A stretch of DNA of 64,000 nucleotides, from positions 682,001 through 746,000 of the forward strand of contig NZ_CP011994.1 of the NCBI RefSeq assembly GCF_001632845.1, read 5' to 3'. Numbering within the stretch: position 1 is the first letter of the stretch; every line of letters starts with the position of its first letter. Shown here piece after piece: positions 1 to 14,676 of the stretch. The position numbers and the translations under genes are program-made. The stretch is from Ectothiorhodospira sp. BSL-9 (GTDB taxonomy: Bacteria; Pseudomonadota; Gammaproteobacteria; Ectothiorhodospirales; Ectothiorhodospiraceae). A model generated the notes under the pieces. It was not told the origin of the DNA. It was given only the letters and a program-made list of their open reading frames with translations, and ran no database searches.

Positions 1-1
1 C

Positions 2-145
2 TTCATTGCCGCCGCCGACCGCCGCTACCGTGTGTTCTCCCGGCGTCGGGCCACCGAGCCGGCCTCGCAACGCATCGACAACGCTGGCGGGATGGCTGAT
101 CAGGAAGCCGCCCCCCGTCCCGCCCAACGGAGCCCCTCGGCATGA
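2..145 (+). CDS. ccmF: CcmF, C-terminal end (partial)
   Basis: Last 47 codons of an open frame running in from outside the window. It begins FIAAADRRYRV, which matches the final transmembrane segment and the charged tail (AASDRRYRV-type) of CcmF, the haem lyase subunit that joins haem to apocytochrome c in the periplasm. The stop TGA at 143 overlaps the ATG of the next gene (ATGA), as expected in a ccm operon. Identification rests on the short tail plus the operon order ccmF-G-H-I. Confidence 0.8.
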   Translation, partial: FIAAADRRYRVFSRRRATEPASQRIDNAGGMADQEAAPRPAQRSPSA

Positions 146-681
146 AAAGACTGATGTATCTGCTGCCCATGGGACTGCTGCTCCTGCTGGGCCTGTTCCT
201 GCTGATTGGTCTGGGTCTCAACCCGCGTCTGGTTCCCTCGCCCCTGGTGGACAAACCGGCGCCAACGTTCGAACTGCCGGCCCTGGAAGACGCCGAACGC
301 ATGGTGGGCTCGGCGGACTTCGAGGGCCAGGTGGTACTGCTCAATATCTGGGCCAGCTGGTGCGTGTCCTGTCGTCAGGAGCACCAATTGCTGGTGCGCA
401 TGGCCGATCGGTATGGCGTGCCCATTTACGGGCTCAATTACAAGGACGAACGCCGGGACGGCCTGGAGTATCTGCGAGCCTTTGGCAACCCCTACGTGTG
501 GAACGCCCATGACCTGGAGGGTCGCGTCGGTATCGACTGGGGCGTGTACGGCACGCCGGAAACCTTTGTCATCGACGGCGAGGGCCGCATCCGCTACAAG
601 CATGTGGGCCCTCTCACCTGGGACAAGGTTCAGAATGACATCCTGCCCCTGGTGGAGCGCCTGCGGAGTGAAACCCTATGA
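142..681 (+). CDS. ccmG: CcmG/DsbE thiol:disulfide oxidoreductase
   Basis: 179 residues, the usual size of CcmG. It has an N-terminal membrane anchor (residues 5-27, very Leu-rich) followed by a periplasmic thioredoxin fold with the active site WCVSC around residue 73 and the cis-Pro segment YGTPETF near residue 145. The family reduces the CXXCH cysteines of apocytochrome c before haem attachment. It overlaps ccmF by 4 nt and ccmH by 4 nt, so translation is probably coupled. Confidence 0.95.
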   Translation: MKRLMYLLPMGLLLLLGLFLLIGLGLNPRLVPSPLVDKPAPTFELPALEDAERMVGSADFEGQVVLLNIWASWCVSCRQEHQLLVRMADRYGVPIYGLNYKDERRDGLEYLRAFGNPYVWNAHDLEGRVGIDWGVYGTPETFVIDGEGRIRYKHVGPLTWDKVQNDILPLVERLRSETL

Positions 682-1154
682 AGGCGTGGTTGCCCCTGAT
701 CCCGCTGCTGGCGCTGCTGGCCTTCTCCCCCATGGCCTCGGCCGGCGGGGTCGACCCGACCGATTTTGATGAACCGGGACTGGAGGAACGCTACCGCGCC
801 CTGCTTCATGAACTGCGCTGCACCGTCTGCCAGAACCAGTCCCTGGCGGACTCGGATGCCGGCCTGGCCCGGGATCTGCGTCGGGAGTTGCGCACCCAGC
901 TCAATGCCGGCTCCAGCGACGATGAGATCATCGATTACATGGTGTCGCGATACGGCAATTTCGTGCTCTACCGCCCCCCGTTCTCGCCCGCCACCTACCT
1001 GTTGTGGATAGGCCCCTTCGTGCTCCTGGGGCTGGGCTTCGTGGTGCTGTATCTCACCTCACGCGGTAGCCGTCAGGGCACCAAGACCACCGGCGTGGAT
1101 AGCGCCGCACGCGAGCGGGCCCGGCGCCTGCTGGGTGAAGGAAAAGACGTATGA
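678..1154 (+). CDS. ccmH: CcmH (CcmL-type) apocytochrome thiol reductase subunit
   Basis: 158 residues: signal peptide (about 1-23), a short three-helix domain with the redox motif LRCTVCQNQSLADS (residues 48-61), and one transmembrane helix (about 105-127) with a basic cytoplasmic tail. This is the short form of CcmH; the TPR half is encoded separately by the next gene. CcmH works with CcmF and CcmG to keep apocytochrome cysteines reduced. It overlaps both neighbours by 4 nt. Confidence 0.94.
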   Translation: MKAWLPLIPLLALLAFSPMASAGGVDPTDFDEPGLEERYRALLHELRCTVCQNQSLADSDAGLARDLRRELRTQLNAGSSDDEIIDYMVSRYGNFVLYRPPFSPATYLLWIGPFVLLGLGFVVLYLTSRGSRQGTKTTGVDSAARERARRLLGEGKDV

Positions 1155-2440
1155 CAATCGGTTTCTGGATCGCGGCCGTGCTGCTCCTGCTCACGGCCAT
1201 GATAATGGTCATCTGGCCGTTCCTGAGGCATCGCACCGGGCCGCAGGTGGAGTCCCGGGGCCTCAACCTCACCATCTATCGGCAACGCATGGCCGAACTG
1301 GATCAGGAACTGGCCTCGGGACTCATGAACCGGGAGCAGTATGAGGCTGCGCGCCTGGAGCTGGAAGACAACCTGATCACGGACGTGGAGGACGACCCTG
1401 AGACGTCCGCGCCTGCGAGGACGGCCTCCCCTCACCGTCAGGGGGGGGTGGTGCTGCTGGCCACTGCCGCCCTGGTACCCATCCTGGCGCTGCTGATCCA
1501 CTTCCAGCTGGATCATGGCGGGCCGGATCCACGCCAGACCATCGCCATGGGGCAGGCCCCCTCGGCCGGCGGGGGATCAGAGCAGGGTGCGACCCAGCAT
1601 GATCTTGAGGAAGTGGAACGCATGATCGGCCAGCTCAGAGCCCGTCTGGAGCAGGAGCCGGATGATGCCGAGGGCTGGGTGGTGCTGGCCCGCACCTACC
1701 GCTTTCTGGAACGTTTCGGCGATGCCGCCCAGGCCTACGAGCGGGCCCATGACCTCATCGGCGATGACCCCATCCTGAACGTGGACTATGCCGAAACCCT
1801 GGTGGTGGCGCAGGATGGCCGTGTTTCCAGCCGGGCCGCCCGACTGCTGAACACGGCCCTGGAACAACAGCCGGACAACCAGAACGCCCTCTGGCTGGCG
1901 GCCATCGGCGCCTTCCAGGACGGTGACCTGAGCCGCTCTCAGGAGCATCTGGAACATCTTCAGACCCTGGTGGACTCTGACACCGGCTCGGCCCGTGCGG
2001 TGGAGGATGCACTTCGGGAGGTGAACGCGGCCATGGAGCAGGAACAGGCCGACAGCGCCCGGGCCCCGACTGACCCGCAAGGCGATGCCAAGGTTCTCGA
2101 GGTCACCATCGAGCTGGATGAGGCCCTGGCCGAGCGGCTCTCTGGGGATGAACACGTGATGGTATTCGCCCGCCCGGTGGACGGTCCGCGCATGCCCCTG
2201 GCGGTGGTCCGCACCGAGGCCCGCTTCCCGCTTCAGGTCACCCTGGAAGACGGCGGTGGCATGGGAATGGCCGCACAGAACTCCATGAGTCAGTACCAGT
2301 GGATCGAAGTGGTGGCCCGCATCAGCGAGGGCGGCATGGCCGAGGCAAGCAGCGGTGATCTGGAGGGGATCAGTGATCCCGTGGATCCGTCGGATCCGGA
2401 GGGCCGGGTAAATCTGCGCATCGACAGGGTGCTGCCGTAA
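1151..2440 (+). CDS. ccmI: CcmI, TPR cytochrome c biogenesis protein
   Basis: 429 residues. Residues 4-24 and about 95-115 are hydrophobic helices flanking a basic cytoplasmic loop, the CcmI-1 arrangement. Residues 150-290 hold TPR-like repeats (GWVVLARTYRFLERFGDAAQAYERA), which bind apocytochrome C-termini. The last 120 residues form a beta-rich domain (ITIELDEALAERL...VFARPVDGPRMPLAVVR), as in long CcmI/NrfG-fusion proteins. It is the fourth gene of the ccm unit. Confidence 0.92.
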   Translation: MTIGFWIAAVLLLLTAMIMVIWPFLRHRTGPQVESRGLNLTIYRQRMAELDQELASGLMNREQYEAARLELEDNLITDVEDDPETSAPARTASPHRQGGVVLLATAALVPILALLIHFQLDHGGPDPRQTIAMGQAPSAGGGSEQGATQHDLEEVERMIGQLRARLEQEPDDAEGWVVLARTYRFLERFGDAAQAYERAHDLIGDDPILNVDYAETLVVAQDGRVSSRAARLLNTALEQQPDNQNALWLAAIGAFQDGDLSRSQEHLEHLQTLVDSDTGSARAVEDALREVNAAMEQEQADSARAPTDPQGDAKVLEVTIELDEALAERLSGDEHVMVFARPVDGPRMPLAVVRTEARFPLQVTLEDGGGMGMAAQNSMSQYQWIEVVARISEGGMAEASSGDLEGISDPVDPSDPEGRVNLRIDRVLP

Positions 2441-2533
2441 GCATCCCGGCATCGTGGCTGGGATAAGCCCCTTGAAATGCAGTAAGCTCACGCCCTCACC
2501 GTTACCGCCCGGCACCGATCAGGAGCCTGCTCC

Positions 2534-3748
2534 ATGCCCACCCAGCAGAACACGCCCACCGGCGAGGCACTCCCCCACCGGGACCTGTGCACCGATTGCG
2601 GCATCACCCGCACCCACGACCCACGCCGCTGCGGCCACGCTTGTCAGTTCATTCATCCCCGGTACCCAGAGATGGAGGCCCGGGTCCACGGGCGTGCCCG
2701 GGACCCGGAGCGGGACGATGAGCTCTTTTTCGGTCCCTATCAGTCAATGCATCAGGCCGCGCTGCAACCGCCCCGGGAGGGCGCCCAATGGACGGGGATC
2801 ACCACTCGCCTGGCCGAGCGCCTGCTGGAAACCCACCAGGTGGACGCTGTACTCACCATGCAGGCGGCCGCCGATGATTTCTGGCGCCCGGAACCCGTGC
2901 TCGTCACCCGGGCCGAAGACATGGCCCGCTGCCGGGGCATGCGCATGGGCTATGCCCCACTGCTGGCACACCTGGAACCGGCGCTGGCTCAGGGCTACAA
3001 GCGACTGGCGGTGATCGGCCTGCCCTGCCAGGTGTATCCCCTGCGTGTGCTGCAGCAGGAACTGGAGATTGAATCACTCTACGTGATCGGCACACCCTGC
3101 TCCGACAACACCACCACTGAGCGCTTCCACGAATTCCTGGCATTGCTGGCGGATCAACCCGACACCGTCACCTACCTGGAGTTTCGCGCCGATTACCACG
3201 TGGAGCTGCGCTTCACCGACGGGCACGTCAAGACCATCCCCTTCCTCAAGCTGCCCATCTCCAGGCTGCCCAAGGATTTCTTCCCCCTGACCTGTCAGAC
3301 CTGCGTGGATTACACCAACGTGCTGGCGGACATCACCGTGGGCTACATGGCCGGGCGTGGGGAGCAATGGCTGGTGGTACGCAATGACCGCGGGCGCGAG
3401 ATGCTGGAGCTGCTCGGGGACGAGGTGACCCTCCAGGCACCCACCAGTGCCGGCAAGCGTCAGGGGCCGGTGACCGGTTTCATGAAGAACACCGAGCGGG
3501 CCGCCGGTGGCCTGCCGCTGCGCAGCATGCCCGACTGGGCCAGGCCCATCGCGGCCTTTTTCATGCCCCGCATCGGCCCCCGCGGCCTGGAATTCGCCCG
3601 CGCCCGTGTGGAGATGAAGGCGGTGGAGACGGTCCTGCACCTGCGTCGTGCCTTGCCCAAGCGCATGCACAACATGATTCCGGATCATGTGTGGCGCCTG
3701 GTGGAGCCTTATGGACTGGAGCCGAAAGAGGGGGAGCGGGGACGGTAG
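2534..3748 (+). CDS. bciB: BciB-like ferredoxin-dependent 8-vinyl reductase (FrhB/HCAR family)
   Basis: 404 residues of the F420-hydrogenase beta subunit/HCAR family. N-terminal iron-sulfur cysteines appear as CTDCG (residues 17-21) and CGHAC (residues 33-37). Family signatures follow: IGLPCQVYPLR, GTPCSDNTTTE, and LTCQTCVDYTNVLADITVGYMAG. The last is close to the block found in divinyl (proto)chlorophyllide 8-vinyl reductase BciB and plant HCAR. In BciB the reaction reduces the 8-vinyl group of (bacterio)chlorophyll intermediates with ferredoxin. No other pigment gene is visible nearby, so the function is by family resemblance; a general FrhB-type oxidoreductase is the alternative. It starts 93 nt after ccmI and ends 3 bp from the convergent patatin gene. 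Confidence 0.78.
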   Translation: MPTQQNTPTGEALPHRDLCTDCGITRTHDPRRCGHACQFIHPRYPEMEARVHGRARDPERDDELFFGPYQSMHQAALQPPREGAQWTGITTRLAERLLETHQVDAVLTMQAAADDFWRPEPVLVTRAEDMARCRGMRMGYAPLLAHLEPALAQGYKRLAVIGLPCQVYPLRVLQQELEIESLYVIGTPCSDNTTTERFHEFLALLADQPDTVTYLEFRADYHVELRFTDGHVKTIPFLKLPISRLPKDFFPLTCQTCVDYTNVLADITVGYMAGRGEQWLVVRNDRGREMLELLGDEVTLQAPTSAGKRQGPVTGFMKNTERAAGGLPLRSMPDWARPIAAFFMPRIGPRGLEFARARVEMKAVETVLHLRRALPKRMHNMIPDHVWRLVEPYGLEPKEGERGR

Positions 3749-3751
3749 GCC

Positions 3752-4666
3752 TTATGCGCCAGGGCGGGCACTGGGCAGCGCTTCCCGGGCCAGTTTGCGC
3801 CCCAGGGCGATCACCGGCCCCGCCCGGTGAAACTCGTGGATCATGCACACGTTCTTGGGCACGCTGATCACCAGATCCGGTCGGAAGACCGCCAGGTGCT
3901 GCCGGGTGATGGCGGCCTGCATGGTATCCAGGGAGCGCATCAACACCTCGGACAAGGCCAGCCCTTCGGCGGCCGAGGGACTGGTGTCGTTGCCGAAGGA
4001 CTCCACGTAGCCACGCATCCGCTGCAGCAGCCCATTCTTGTTGTGGTTCGCCCCCCGACCATCGGACTCCGGTTCGGACTCGGGGGCCGGGCCATTCACG
4101 TCCACCACAATGGTCAGGTCCGTCAGCGTGCGCAGCGTGGGCGCCACCGGCACCGGATTGAGCAGGCCACCATCCACCAGCGTGCGTCCCCGGTAGCGAT
4201 GCGGCGTGAAGACCGCCGGGATGGCAATGGAGGCGCGGATGGCATCGAACAGCGAACCATCGCTCATCCATATCTCCCGGCCCCGATCGATGTCCACGGC
4301 CACGGCCGTGTAGCTGATGGGCAGATGCTCGATATCACTCTCCCCCACCAGTTCCTTGAGCTTCTTCATCAGCTTGTCGCCACGAATGATCCCTCCCCCG
4401 GAAAAACTCCAGTCCAGCAGACCCAGTACATCCGACTGGTCCAGACCCGTGACCCATTCCGCATAGGTATCCAGCTCCCCCAGGGCATAGATCCCCCCCA
4501 CCAGCGCCCCCATGGAACTGCCGGCGATGGCACGGATCTCATAGCCCTGAGCCTCCAGCTCCTGGATCACCCCGATATGCGCCAGCCCGCGCGCCCCGCC
4601 AGACCCCAGCACCAGGGAAACCGTGCGAGCGGTGGAAGAAGCGGGCAGGGAGTCTGTTGCATTCAT
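3752..4666 (-). CDS. Patatin-like phospholipase (RssA type)
   Basis: About 304 residues. It carries the patatin signatures: oxyanion motif GSGGARGLAHIG near the N-terminus, nucleophile elbow GSSMG, and catalytic Asp in DGGLLNPVP. Family members are serine acyl hydrolases; the physiological substrate of RssA-type proteins is not established. I use the ATG at 4666; an in-frame ATG at 4678 is also possible. It is convergent with bciB (3-bp gap) and divergent from the mechanosensitive channel, with a shared AT-rich promoter region at 4680-4769. Confidence 0.88.
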   Translation of the reverse strand: MNATDSLPASSTARTVSLVLGSGGARGLAHIGVIQELEAQGYEIRAIAGSSMGALVGGIYALGELDTYAEWVTGLDQSDVLGLLDWSFSGGGIIRGDKLMKKLKELVGESDIEHLPISYTAVAVDIDRGREIWMSDGSLFDAIRASIAIPAVFTPHRYRGRTLVDGGLLNPVPVAPTLRTLTDLTIVVDVNGPAPESEPESDGRGANHNKNGLLQRMRGYVESFGNDTSPSAAEGLALSEVLMRSLDTMQAAITRQHLAVFRPDLVISVPKNVCMIHEFHRAGPVIALGRKLAREALPSARPGA

Positions 4667-4769
4667 GCTGGATGGCACCGTCGAATTGTATAATCACAAG
4701 ATAATTTAAATGGTGGCATTGCGGATACCCTTATAGCGCGATGCCCTCTTGCCCTCCTCCCGGAATACC

Positions 4770-7700
4770 ATGTCCCGCATCCTCCTCAGCCTGCTGATCC
4801 TGTGTCTGACCCTATCATTGACATTCCCGCTGCAAGCCCAGGAGCACGGCCCTGCACCCATGGCGCAGATCTCCCAGGCGGAGGTGGAGGCACTGCTGGG
4901 CGAGATGGAGGCGGGCCAGGACCGCCTGGTCCCCCTGATCGATGCCATTGACACCGGCCCCGCCGAAGACTGGCTGGAGCAAAGCCCCGAACAACACCTG
5001 AGTCAGCGGGCTGGGGACGCGAGCCTTGCGAGCACGGAACAGGCGCTCTGGCAAAGTGCATTGGAGCGGGAGCAGTCCGCGGCGGATCGTGTGCGTGGCG
5101 CCCTGGATCGGGCCACCACGGCCCGTGCCACGCCAGAGCGGCTGAGTGAGTTCATGGACCGGATCAGGCAGGCGGTAGCCCCCCTGCGACCCGTTGAAGA
5201 CGAGCGGACCATCAACGAAATCGATCAGGAACTGACCACCCTTGAGCGGCGTCGCCAGCAGGCCGCCCTGGAACTTGACCAGAAGCGGCTCACCCTGAGT
5301 CGTCTGGAGGAGCAGTCCCGCAACCAGGCCGAAACCCTGGAGCGCCTGAGTCGCGAGCGACAGGACACCATCGATCAGGCCCAGCCCCCTAATGATGTGG
5401 ACATGCCCCAGGCACAGGAAGCCGCCTCCGAGGCACTGATCCGCCAGGCGGATGCCCGCATCATCGCCGCCCAGCTGGACGCCCAAACGTTATCTCCGCG
5501 CATGGAAACCCTGGCCCTGGAGGTCCGGGCCCTGGAACTGGAGTCCCGCTGGCTGGCCCTGCGGGCCACCCAGATGCAACGGGCACTGAATGAGCGCTCC
5601 ACGGAAGAACTGCGCAGCCTGCGCGGCGACCTGCAGCGGCTGTTGAACCAGGAACCGGATGCCCGCACGCGCTTTGCCGATGAGATCCAGGCGCTGAATG
5701 CCCGTTTCGAGCACATCGCCCGCATCCAGAGCCGTATCCGGGAATTGCAGGCCGACCGAGAACGCTACACCCGCCTGGAGCAGGACCTGACTCAGACGCT
5801 GATCAATATCCGCGAACGCCTGGAGGTCAGCGGCCTCAACGAGGCCCTGGGTGGACTGTTTCTGGAGGAACAGCGACGGCTGCGAGACCTGGACGAGGTG
5901 CGCTTCACCCTGGCCACCATCGAACGGGAACTGTCTCAGGCACGCCTGCGCAGCATCAACCTGCGGGAACAGGCCTCGCGCCTGCCCTCCCGCCCGATCA
6001 TCAGCACCGTCGACGATCCTGCCCAGGCGGAGATGGCCCGCATCCAGCAACAGGCCCTGACAGCGCACCTGCAGGCAGAGGAGGTGCTCACGGATCAATT
6101 GCGCCACGCGGACCTGCGGGCCCGGTCGGTAGTGGCACTGGTGGACGAACTGCAACAGATCCTCAGGGAAACCCTGCTGTGGTGGCCCAGCCACCTGCCG
6201 GTGAGCCTGGACTGGGCCATGGGGGCCCCCAGCGCCGTCACCAGCCTGGCGGACCCTGCCTCGTGGCGGGAGATCCGCTGGGCGCTCAGGGAAGTAACCA
6301 TCGGCAGCCCACTGGCCATGTCGCTCACGCTGATGGTGGTGGGTCTGCTCTTCGCCTGGGGCCGGGGCACGCCGGCCCACCTCAAGGCACTGGCGGAAAA
6401 GACCCGCCACCGATTCACTGATCACATCAAGCTCACCGTGCAAGCCCTGTGGTGGAGCCTGGTCCGGGTGCTCCCCATCCCGCTGCTGCTCATGATCACC
6501 TCGCTGCGCCTGGAATGGATGCCGGAGATGGAATTCGGCGTGGAGGTACTGGCCACCATGCTCTTCAGTGCCTCCATCTGGTGGCTGGCGGGGCACCTGG
6601 TCCTGCTGTTCACCTCGGCCCATGGCGTCGCCCGTGCCCATTTTGGCTGGAACGAGCTGACCCTTCAGCGCCTGCGACGCCATCTCACCTGGTTCCTCCC
6701 GGTCCAGCTGGCCCTGATCCTGTTCCTGGCCCTCACCTTCGCGCACCCCAGTGAACTGGTGTTCGATATCTTCGGGCGTCTGGGCCTGCTGGCCGCCGTC
6801 ATCATCACCGGCCTGCTGGGCTGGAACCTGCTGGCACCGCCTCCCGAGGACACACCCTTCCCACTGAAGGAACGGCGCCGACGCCTGCTGCGCATGACCC
6901 TGATGGCCGTTACCCTGACCCTGATGGTCCTGACCCTGGCCGGTTACCTGCTCACCGTGGGGGAACTGATGGCGCGCATCATCGACACCGCCATGGTGCT
7001 GGGTCTCGTATGGCTGGTCTACAGCCTCGCCGCCCGGGCGCTGATCCTCAGCGAAACCCGCCTGCTCCTGCGTCGCATGCGTGAGCAGCGGGCCAAGGCG
7101 GCGGCCGTGGAGAGCAGCAGTACCGTGGGTGCCGAGGGCGGCATGGATATCCCCGAGCGCCACCTGAGCCTGGAAGACGTGAACCAGCAGACCCGGACCC
7201 TGCTGCGCACCACCACCGGAGCGGGCATGATCCTGGCCCTGTTCTGGGCCTGGTCGGATGTGCTCCCGGCGCTGACCTGGCTGGATGGCATCACCCTCTG
7301 GTCACGCACCATCGCCGTGGGCGATACCGAGATACTGAGCAGGGTGAGCCTGCAGGACTTCCTGCTGGCGGGTTTTCTGGGGATTGTCTTCACCCTGGCG
7401 GCGCGCAACCTGCCGGGCCTGGTGGAGATCCTGCTGGCCCGCAGCACCACGCTGGACGCTGCCGGTCGCTATACCATCACCATGCTGCTGCGCTACGTGC
7501 TGGCCGTGGTCGCGGTGATCATCGTCTTTTCCCTGCTGGGCCTGCGCTGGAGCGAACTGCAGTGGATGGTGGCCGCCCTCACCCTGGGCCTGGGCTTTGG
7601 TCTGCAGGAGGTGGTGGCCAATTTCGTCTCGGGTCTGATCGTGCTGCTGGAACGCCCCATCCGCGTCGGCGACACCATTACCATCGGCGAATACAGCGGC

Positions 7701-8162
7701 ACCGTGGCCCGCATCCGCACCCGTGCCACCACCATCGTGGACTGGGACAACCGGGAGATCGTCGTCCCCAACAAGAACTTCATCACCGAGCGCCTGATCA
7801 ACTGGACCCTGTCCGACACCACCACCCGCCTGGTAATCCCGGTGGGCGTCAGCTACGACTCGGATGTGGACAAGGTACGGGAGATCCTGCTGGAAGTGGC
7901 CCGCGAAAACCCCCAGGTGCTGGACGACCCGGAACCCACCGTATTCTTCCTCAAGTTCGGCGACAGTGCCCTCACCTTCGAACTACGGGTATATGTCTGT
8001 CAGTTACGAGAGCGGCTGCTCACCATCAGTGAACTGCACACCACCATCATCAAGCGCTTCCGGCAGGAAGGCATTGAAATTGCTTATCCTCAGATGGACC
8101 TGCATATTCGGGATATGGCACCCCTGGCCCCCACCGGAGCCAACCTTCAAAGGGGTCAATAA
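4770..8162 (+). CDS. Large mechanosensitive channel, MscK/KefA family
   Basis: 1130 residues from the ATG at 4770 (an upstream in-frame TTG at 4749 is less likely). A signal peptide (MSRILLSLLILCL...LQAQ) is followed by about 480 residues of predicted periplasmic coiled coil rich in Arg, Glu, Leu and Gln. Next come multiple transmembrane helices (about residues 510-900), then the MscS core with the Gly/Ala-rich pore helix FGLQEVVANFVSGLIVLLERP, the beta domain (RVGDTITIGEYSGTVARI) and the C-terminal alpha/beta domain. Length and layout fit MscK/MscM-type channels that release osmolytes on osmotic downshock. Confidence 0.93.
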   Translation: MSRILLSLLILCLTLSLTFPLQAQEHGPAPMAQISQAEVEALLGEMEAGQDRLVPLIDAIDTGPAEDWLEQSPEQHLSQRAGDASLASTEQALWQSALEREQSAADRVRGALDRATTARATPERLSEFMDRIRQAVAPLRPVEDERTINEIDQELTTLERRRQQAALELDQKRLTLSRLEEQSRNQAETLERLSRERQDTIDQAQPPNDVDMPQAQEAASEALIRQADARIIAAQLDAQTLSPRMETLALEVRALELESRWLALRATQMQRALNERSTEELRSLRGDLQRLLNQEPDARTRFADEIQALNARFEHIARIQSRIRELQADRERYTRLEQDLTQTLINIRERLEVSGLNEALGGLFLEEQRRLRDLDEVRFTLATIERELSQARLRSINLREQASRLPSRPIISTVDDPAQAEMARIQQQALTAHLQAEEVLTDQLRHADLRARSVVALVDELQQILRETLLWWPSHLPVSLDWAMGAPSAVTSLADPASWREIRWALREVTIGSPLAMSLTLMVVGLLFAWGRGTPAHLKALAEKTRHRFTDHIKLTVQALWWSLVRVLPIPLLLMITSLRLEWMPEMEFGVEVLATMLFSASIWWLAGHLVLLFTSAHGVARAHFGWNELTLQRLRRHLTWFLPVQLALILFLALTFAHPSELVFDIFGRLGLLAAVIITGLLGWNLLAPPPEDTPFPLKERRRRLLRMTLMAVTLTLMVLTLAGYLLTVGELMARIIDTAMVLGLVWLVYSLAARALILSETRLLLRRMREQRAKAAAVESSSTVGAEGGMDIPERHLSLEDVNQQTRTLLRTTTGAGMILALFWAWSDVLPALTWLDGITLWSRTIAVGDTEILSRVSLQDFLLAGFLGIVFTLAARNLPGLVEILLARSTTLDAAGRYTITMLLRYVLAVVAVIIVFSLLGLRWSELQWMVAALTLGLGFGLQEVVANFVSGLIVLLERPIRVGDTITIGEYSGTVARIRTRATTIVDWDNREIVVPNKNFITERLINWTLSDTTTRLVIPVGVSYDSDVDKVREILLEVARENPQVLDDPEPTVFFLKFGDSALTFELRVYVCQLRERLLTISELHTTIIKRFRQEGIEIAYPQMDLHIRDMAPLAPTGANLQRGQ

Positions 8163-8397
8163 TGCCCCATAATGGCGCAGATGCGCACTTAAACAGTGCA
8201 TATTGCTCAATTCCTTGCCCTTTTGGCGACAAACACTGGAACAATGAAAAGTTAAGCTTTACTCTCCCAAGCCCGCCGGTTGATGGCCTTCCGCGCGGGC
8301 CTGTAAGAGTGGGCCCTCCCCAGCCCTTGCAACGCCAGCCCCCTGCGTCAGATTGCCGCGGATGCCGACCAGCGACCAGATATCAGCGAGGTCAACG
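8163..8397. promoter_or_regulatory. gltBD upstream region with NtrC-like palindrome
   Basis: A 235-nt gap between the mechanosensitive channel gene and gltB. It holds GCAC-TTAAACA-GTGC at 8185-8199, which has the GCAC-N7-GTGC form of NtrC binding sites. I did not find a convincing sigma-54 -24/-12 pair, so nitrogen control is only suggested. An AGCGAGG ribosome binding site lies about 6 nt before the gltB ATG. Confidence 0.35.
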
Positions 8398-13063
<4,666 letters not shown>

Positions 13064-13071
<8 letters not shown>

Positions 13072-14530
13072 GCCAACCGGATTCATGGAATACGACCGTC
13101 GCGACCGGCACTACGAGCCGGCCGCCGACCGCATCGTGCACTACCGGGAATTCGTCATTCCCCTGAAGCCCGACCAGGTACGTGAACAGGGGGCTCGCTG
13201 CATGGACTGCGGCATCCCCTTCTGCCACCAGGGCTGTCCGGTGAACAACCTGATCCCCGACTGGAACGACCTGGTCTACCGGAACGACTGGGAACAGGCC
13301 ATCAAGGTGCTGCATTCCACCAACAACTTCCCGGAGTTCACCGGGCGCATCTGTCCGGCGCCCTGCGAGACCTCCTGCACGCTCAACATCGACGACACGC
13401 CGGTGACCATCAAGACCATCGAGTGCGCCATTGTCGACCGGGCCTGGGAAGAGGGCTGGATCAAACCCCAGGTGGCCCATCGGCGCACCGGCAAGACCGT
13501 GGCCGTGGTGGGTTCCGGCCCGGCCGGTCTGGCCTGTGCCCAGCAACTGGCCCGGGCCGGTCATAACGTGGACGTGTTCGAAAAGGCCGACCGTATTGGT
13601 GGTCTGCTGCGCTATGGCATCCCGGACTTCAAGATGGACAAGCACCACATCGACCGGCGTATTGCCCAGATGCGTACCGAGGGCGTACGTTTCCATACCC
13701 TGTCCCATATCGGCGTGGACATCCCCGTGTCCCGGCTGCAGGACGATTACGATGCCCTGGTGCTGGCCGGTGGTTCCGAGAAGCCCCGTGACCTGCCGGT
13801 TCCCGGCCGGGAGCTCAACGGTGTGCACTTCGCCATGGACTTCCTCACCCGCAACAGCAAGCGGGTGCAGGGCGTGTTCGTGCCCGACGACGACTTCATC
13901 AGCGCCCAGGGCAAGCACGTGCTGGTCATCGGTGGCGGCGATACCGGCTCCGACTGCATCGGCACCTCCAACCGTCATGGCGCGGCCCACGTCACCCAGG
14001 TGGAGATCCTGGACAAGCCGCCGCAGAAGGAAGACAAGGGCCTCACCTGGCCCGACTGGCCCAACCGCATGCGCACCTCCAGCTCTCAGGAGGAAGGCTG
14101 TGACCGCATGTGGAATATCGCCACCAAGGGCTTCATCGACGACGGTCATGGCAATGTGAAGGCCGCCAAGGTGGTCACCGTGAAGTGGGAGAAGGACGCC
14201 GAGGGTCGTTTCCAGATGAGCGAGGTGCCCGGCACCGAGCAGGAGATCCGCTGCGATCTCGTGCTGCTGGCCATGGGCTTCGTGCATCCCGTGCAGGAAG
14301 GCATGCTGGCTGAGTTGAAGGACAAGGCCAATCTGGAACTGGATGCCCGCGGCAACGTGAAGGGCAGCACCGAGGGCGAGCAGGCCTACCACACCAGCGC
14401 CGAGGGCGTGTTCGCCGCCGGCGACATGCGTCGCGGCCAGTCCCTGGTGGTCTGGGCCATCCGCGAGGGACGCCAGTGCGCCCGCTCGGTGGATCAGTGG
14501 CTGATGGGCCGCACCGACCTGCCGCGGTAA
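13064..14530 (+). CDS. gltD: Glutamate synthase small subunit
   Basis: 488 residues from the ATG at 13064, with GGGAGCG upstream. The N-terminal region carries two Cys clusters for 4Fe-4S centres ([14 protein letters not shown] and CPAPCETSC). An FAD-binding [17 protein letters not shown] motif and an NADPH-binding [11 protein letters not shown] motif follow. It delivers electrons from NADPH to GltB. A strong hairpin at 14541-14577 follows the stop. Confidence 0.97.
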
Positions 14531-14540
14531 GCCCACCACC

Positions 14541-14580
14541 CTCACCCCACCCCCTCTCCCGCTGGCGGGAGAGGGGCTTG
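14541..14580 (+). terminator. C-rich hairpin after gltD
   Basis: CCCCTCTCCCGC and GCGGGAGAGGGG pair perfectly around a 2-nt loop (14551-14576), followed by CTTGTTA. It fits a transcription terminator, though the T-tract is weak. Similar hairpins occur at 17401, 53464 and 61937. Confidence 0.55.
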
Positions 14581-14676
14581 TTACGGCTTTACCCCCACCC
14601 CCACATCGGGCACTCTCAAGGCATCACGACCCATCCCCTCGGGATGGCACGTACCACCGCCCAGGGAGCACAGCCC

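Noticed and set aside
8280-8345. Sigma-54 promoter before gltB
   Set aside because: No GG-N10-GC pair with good flanking matches was found.
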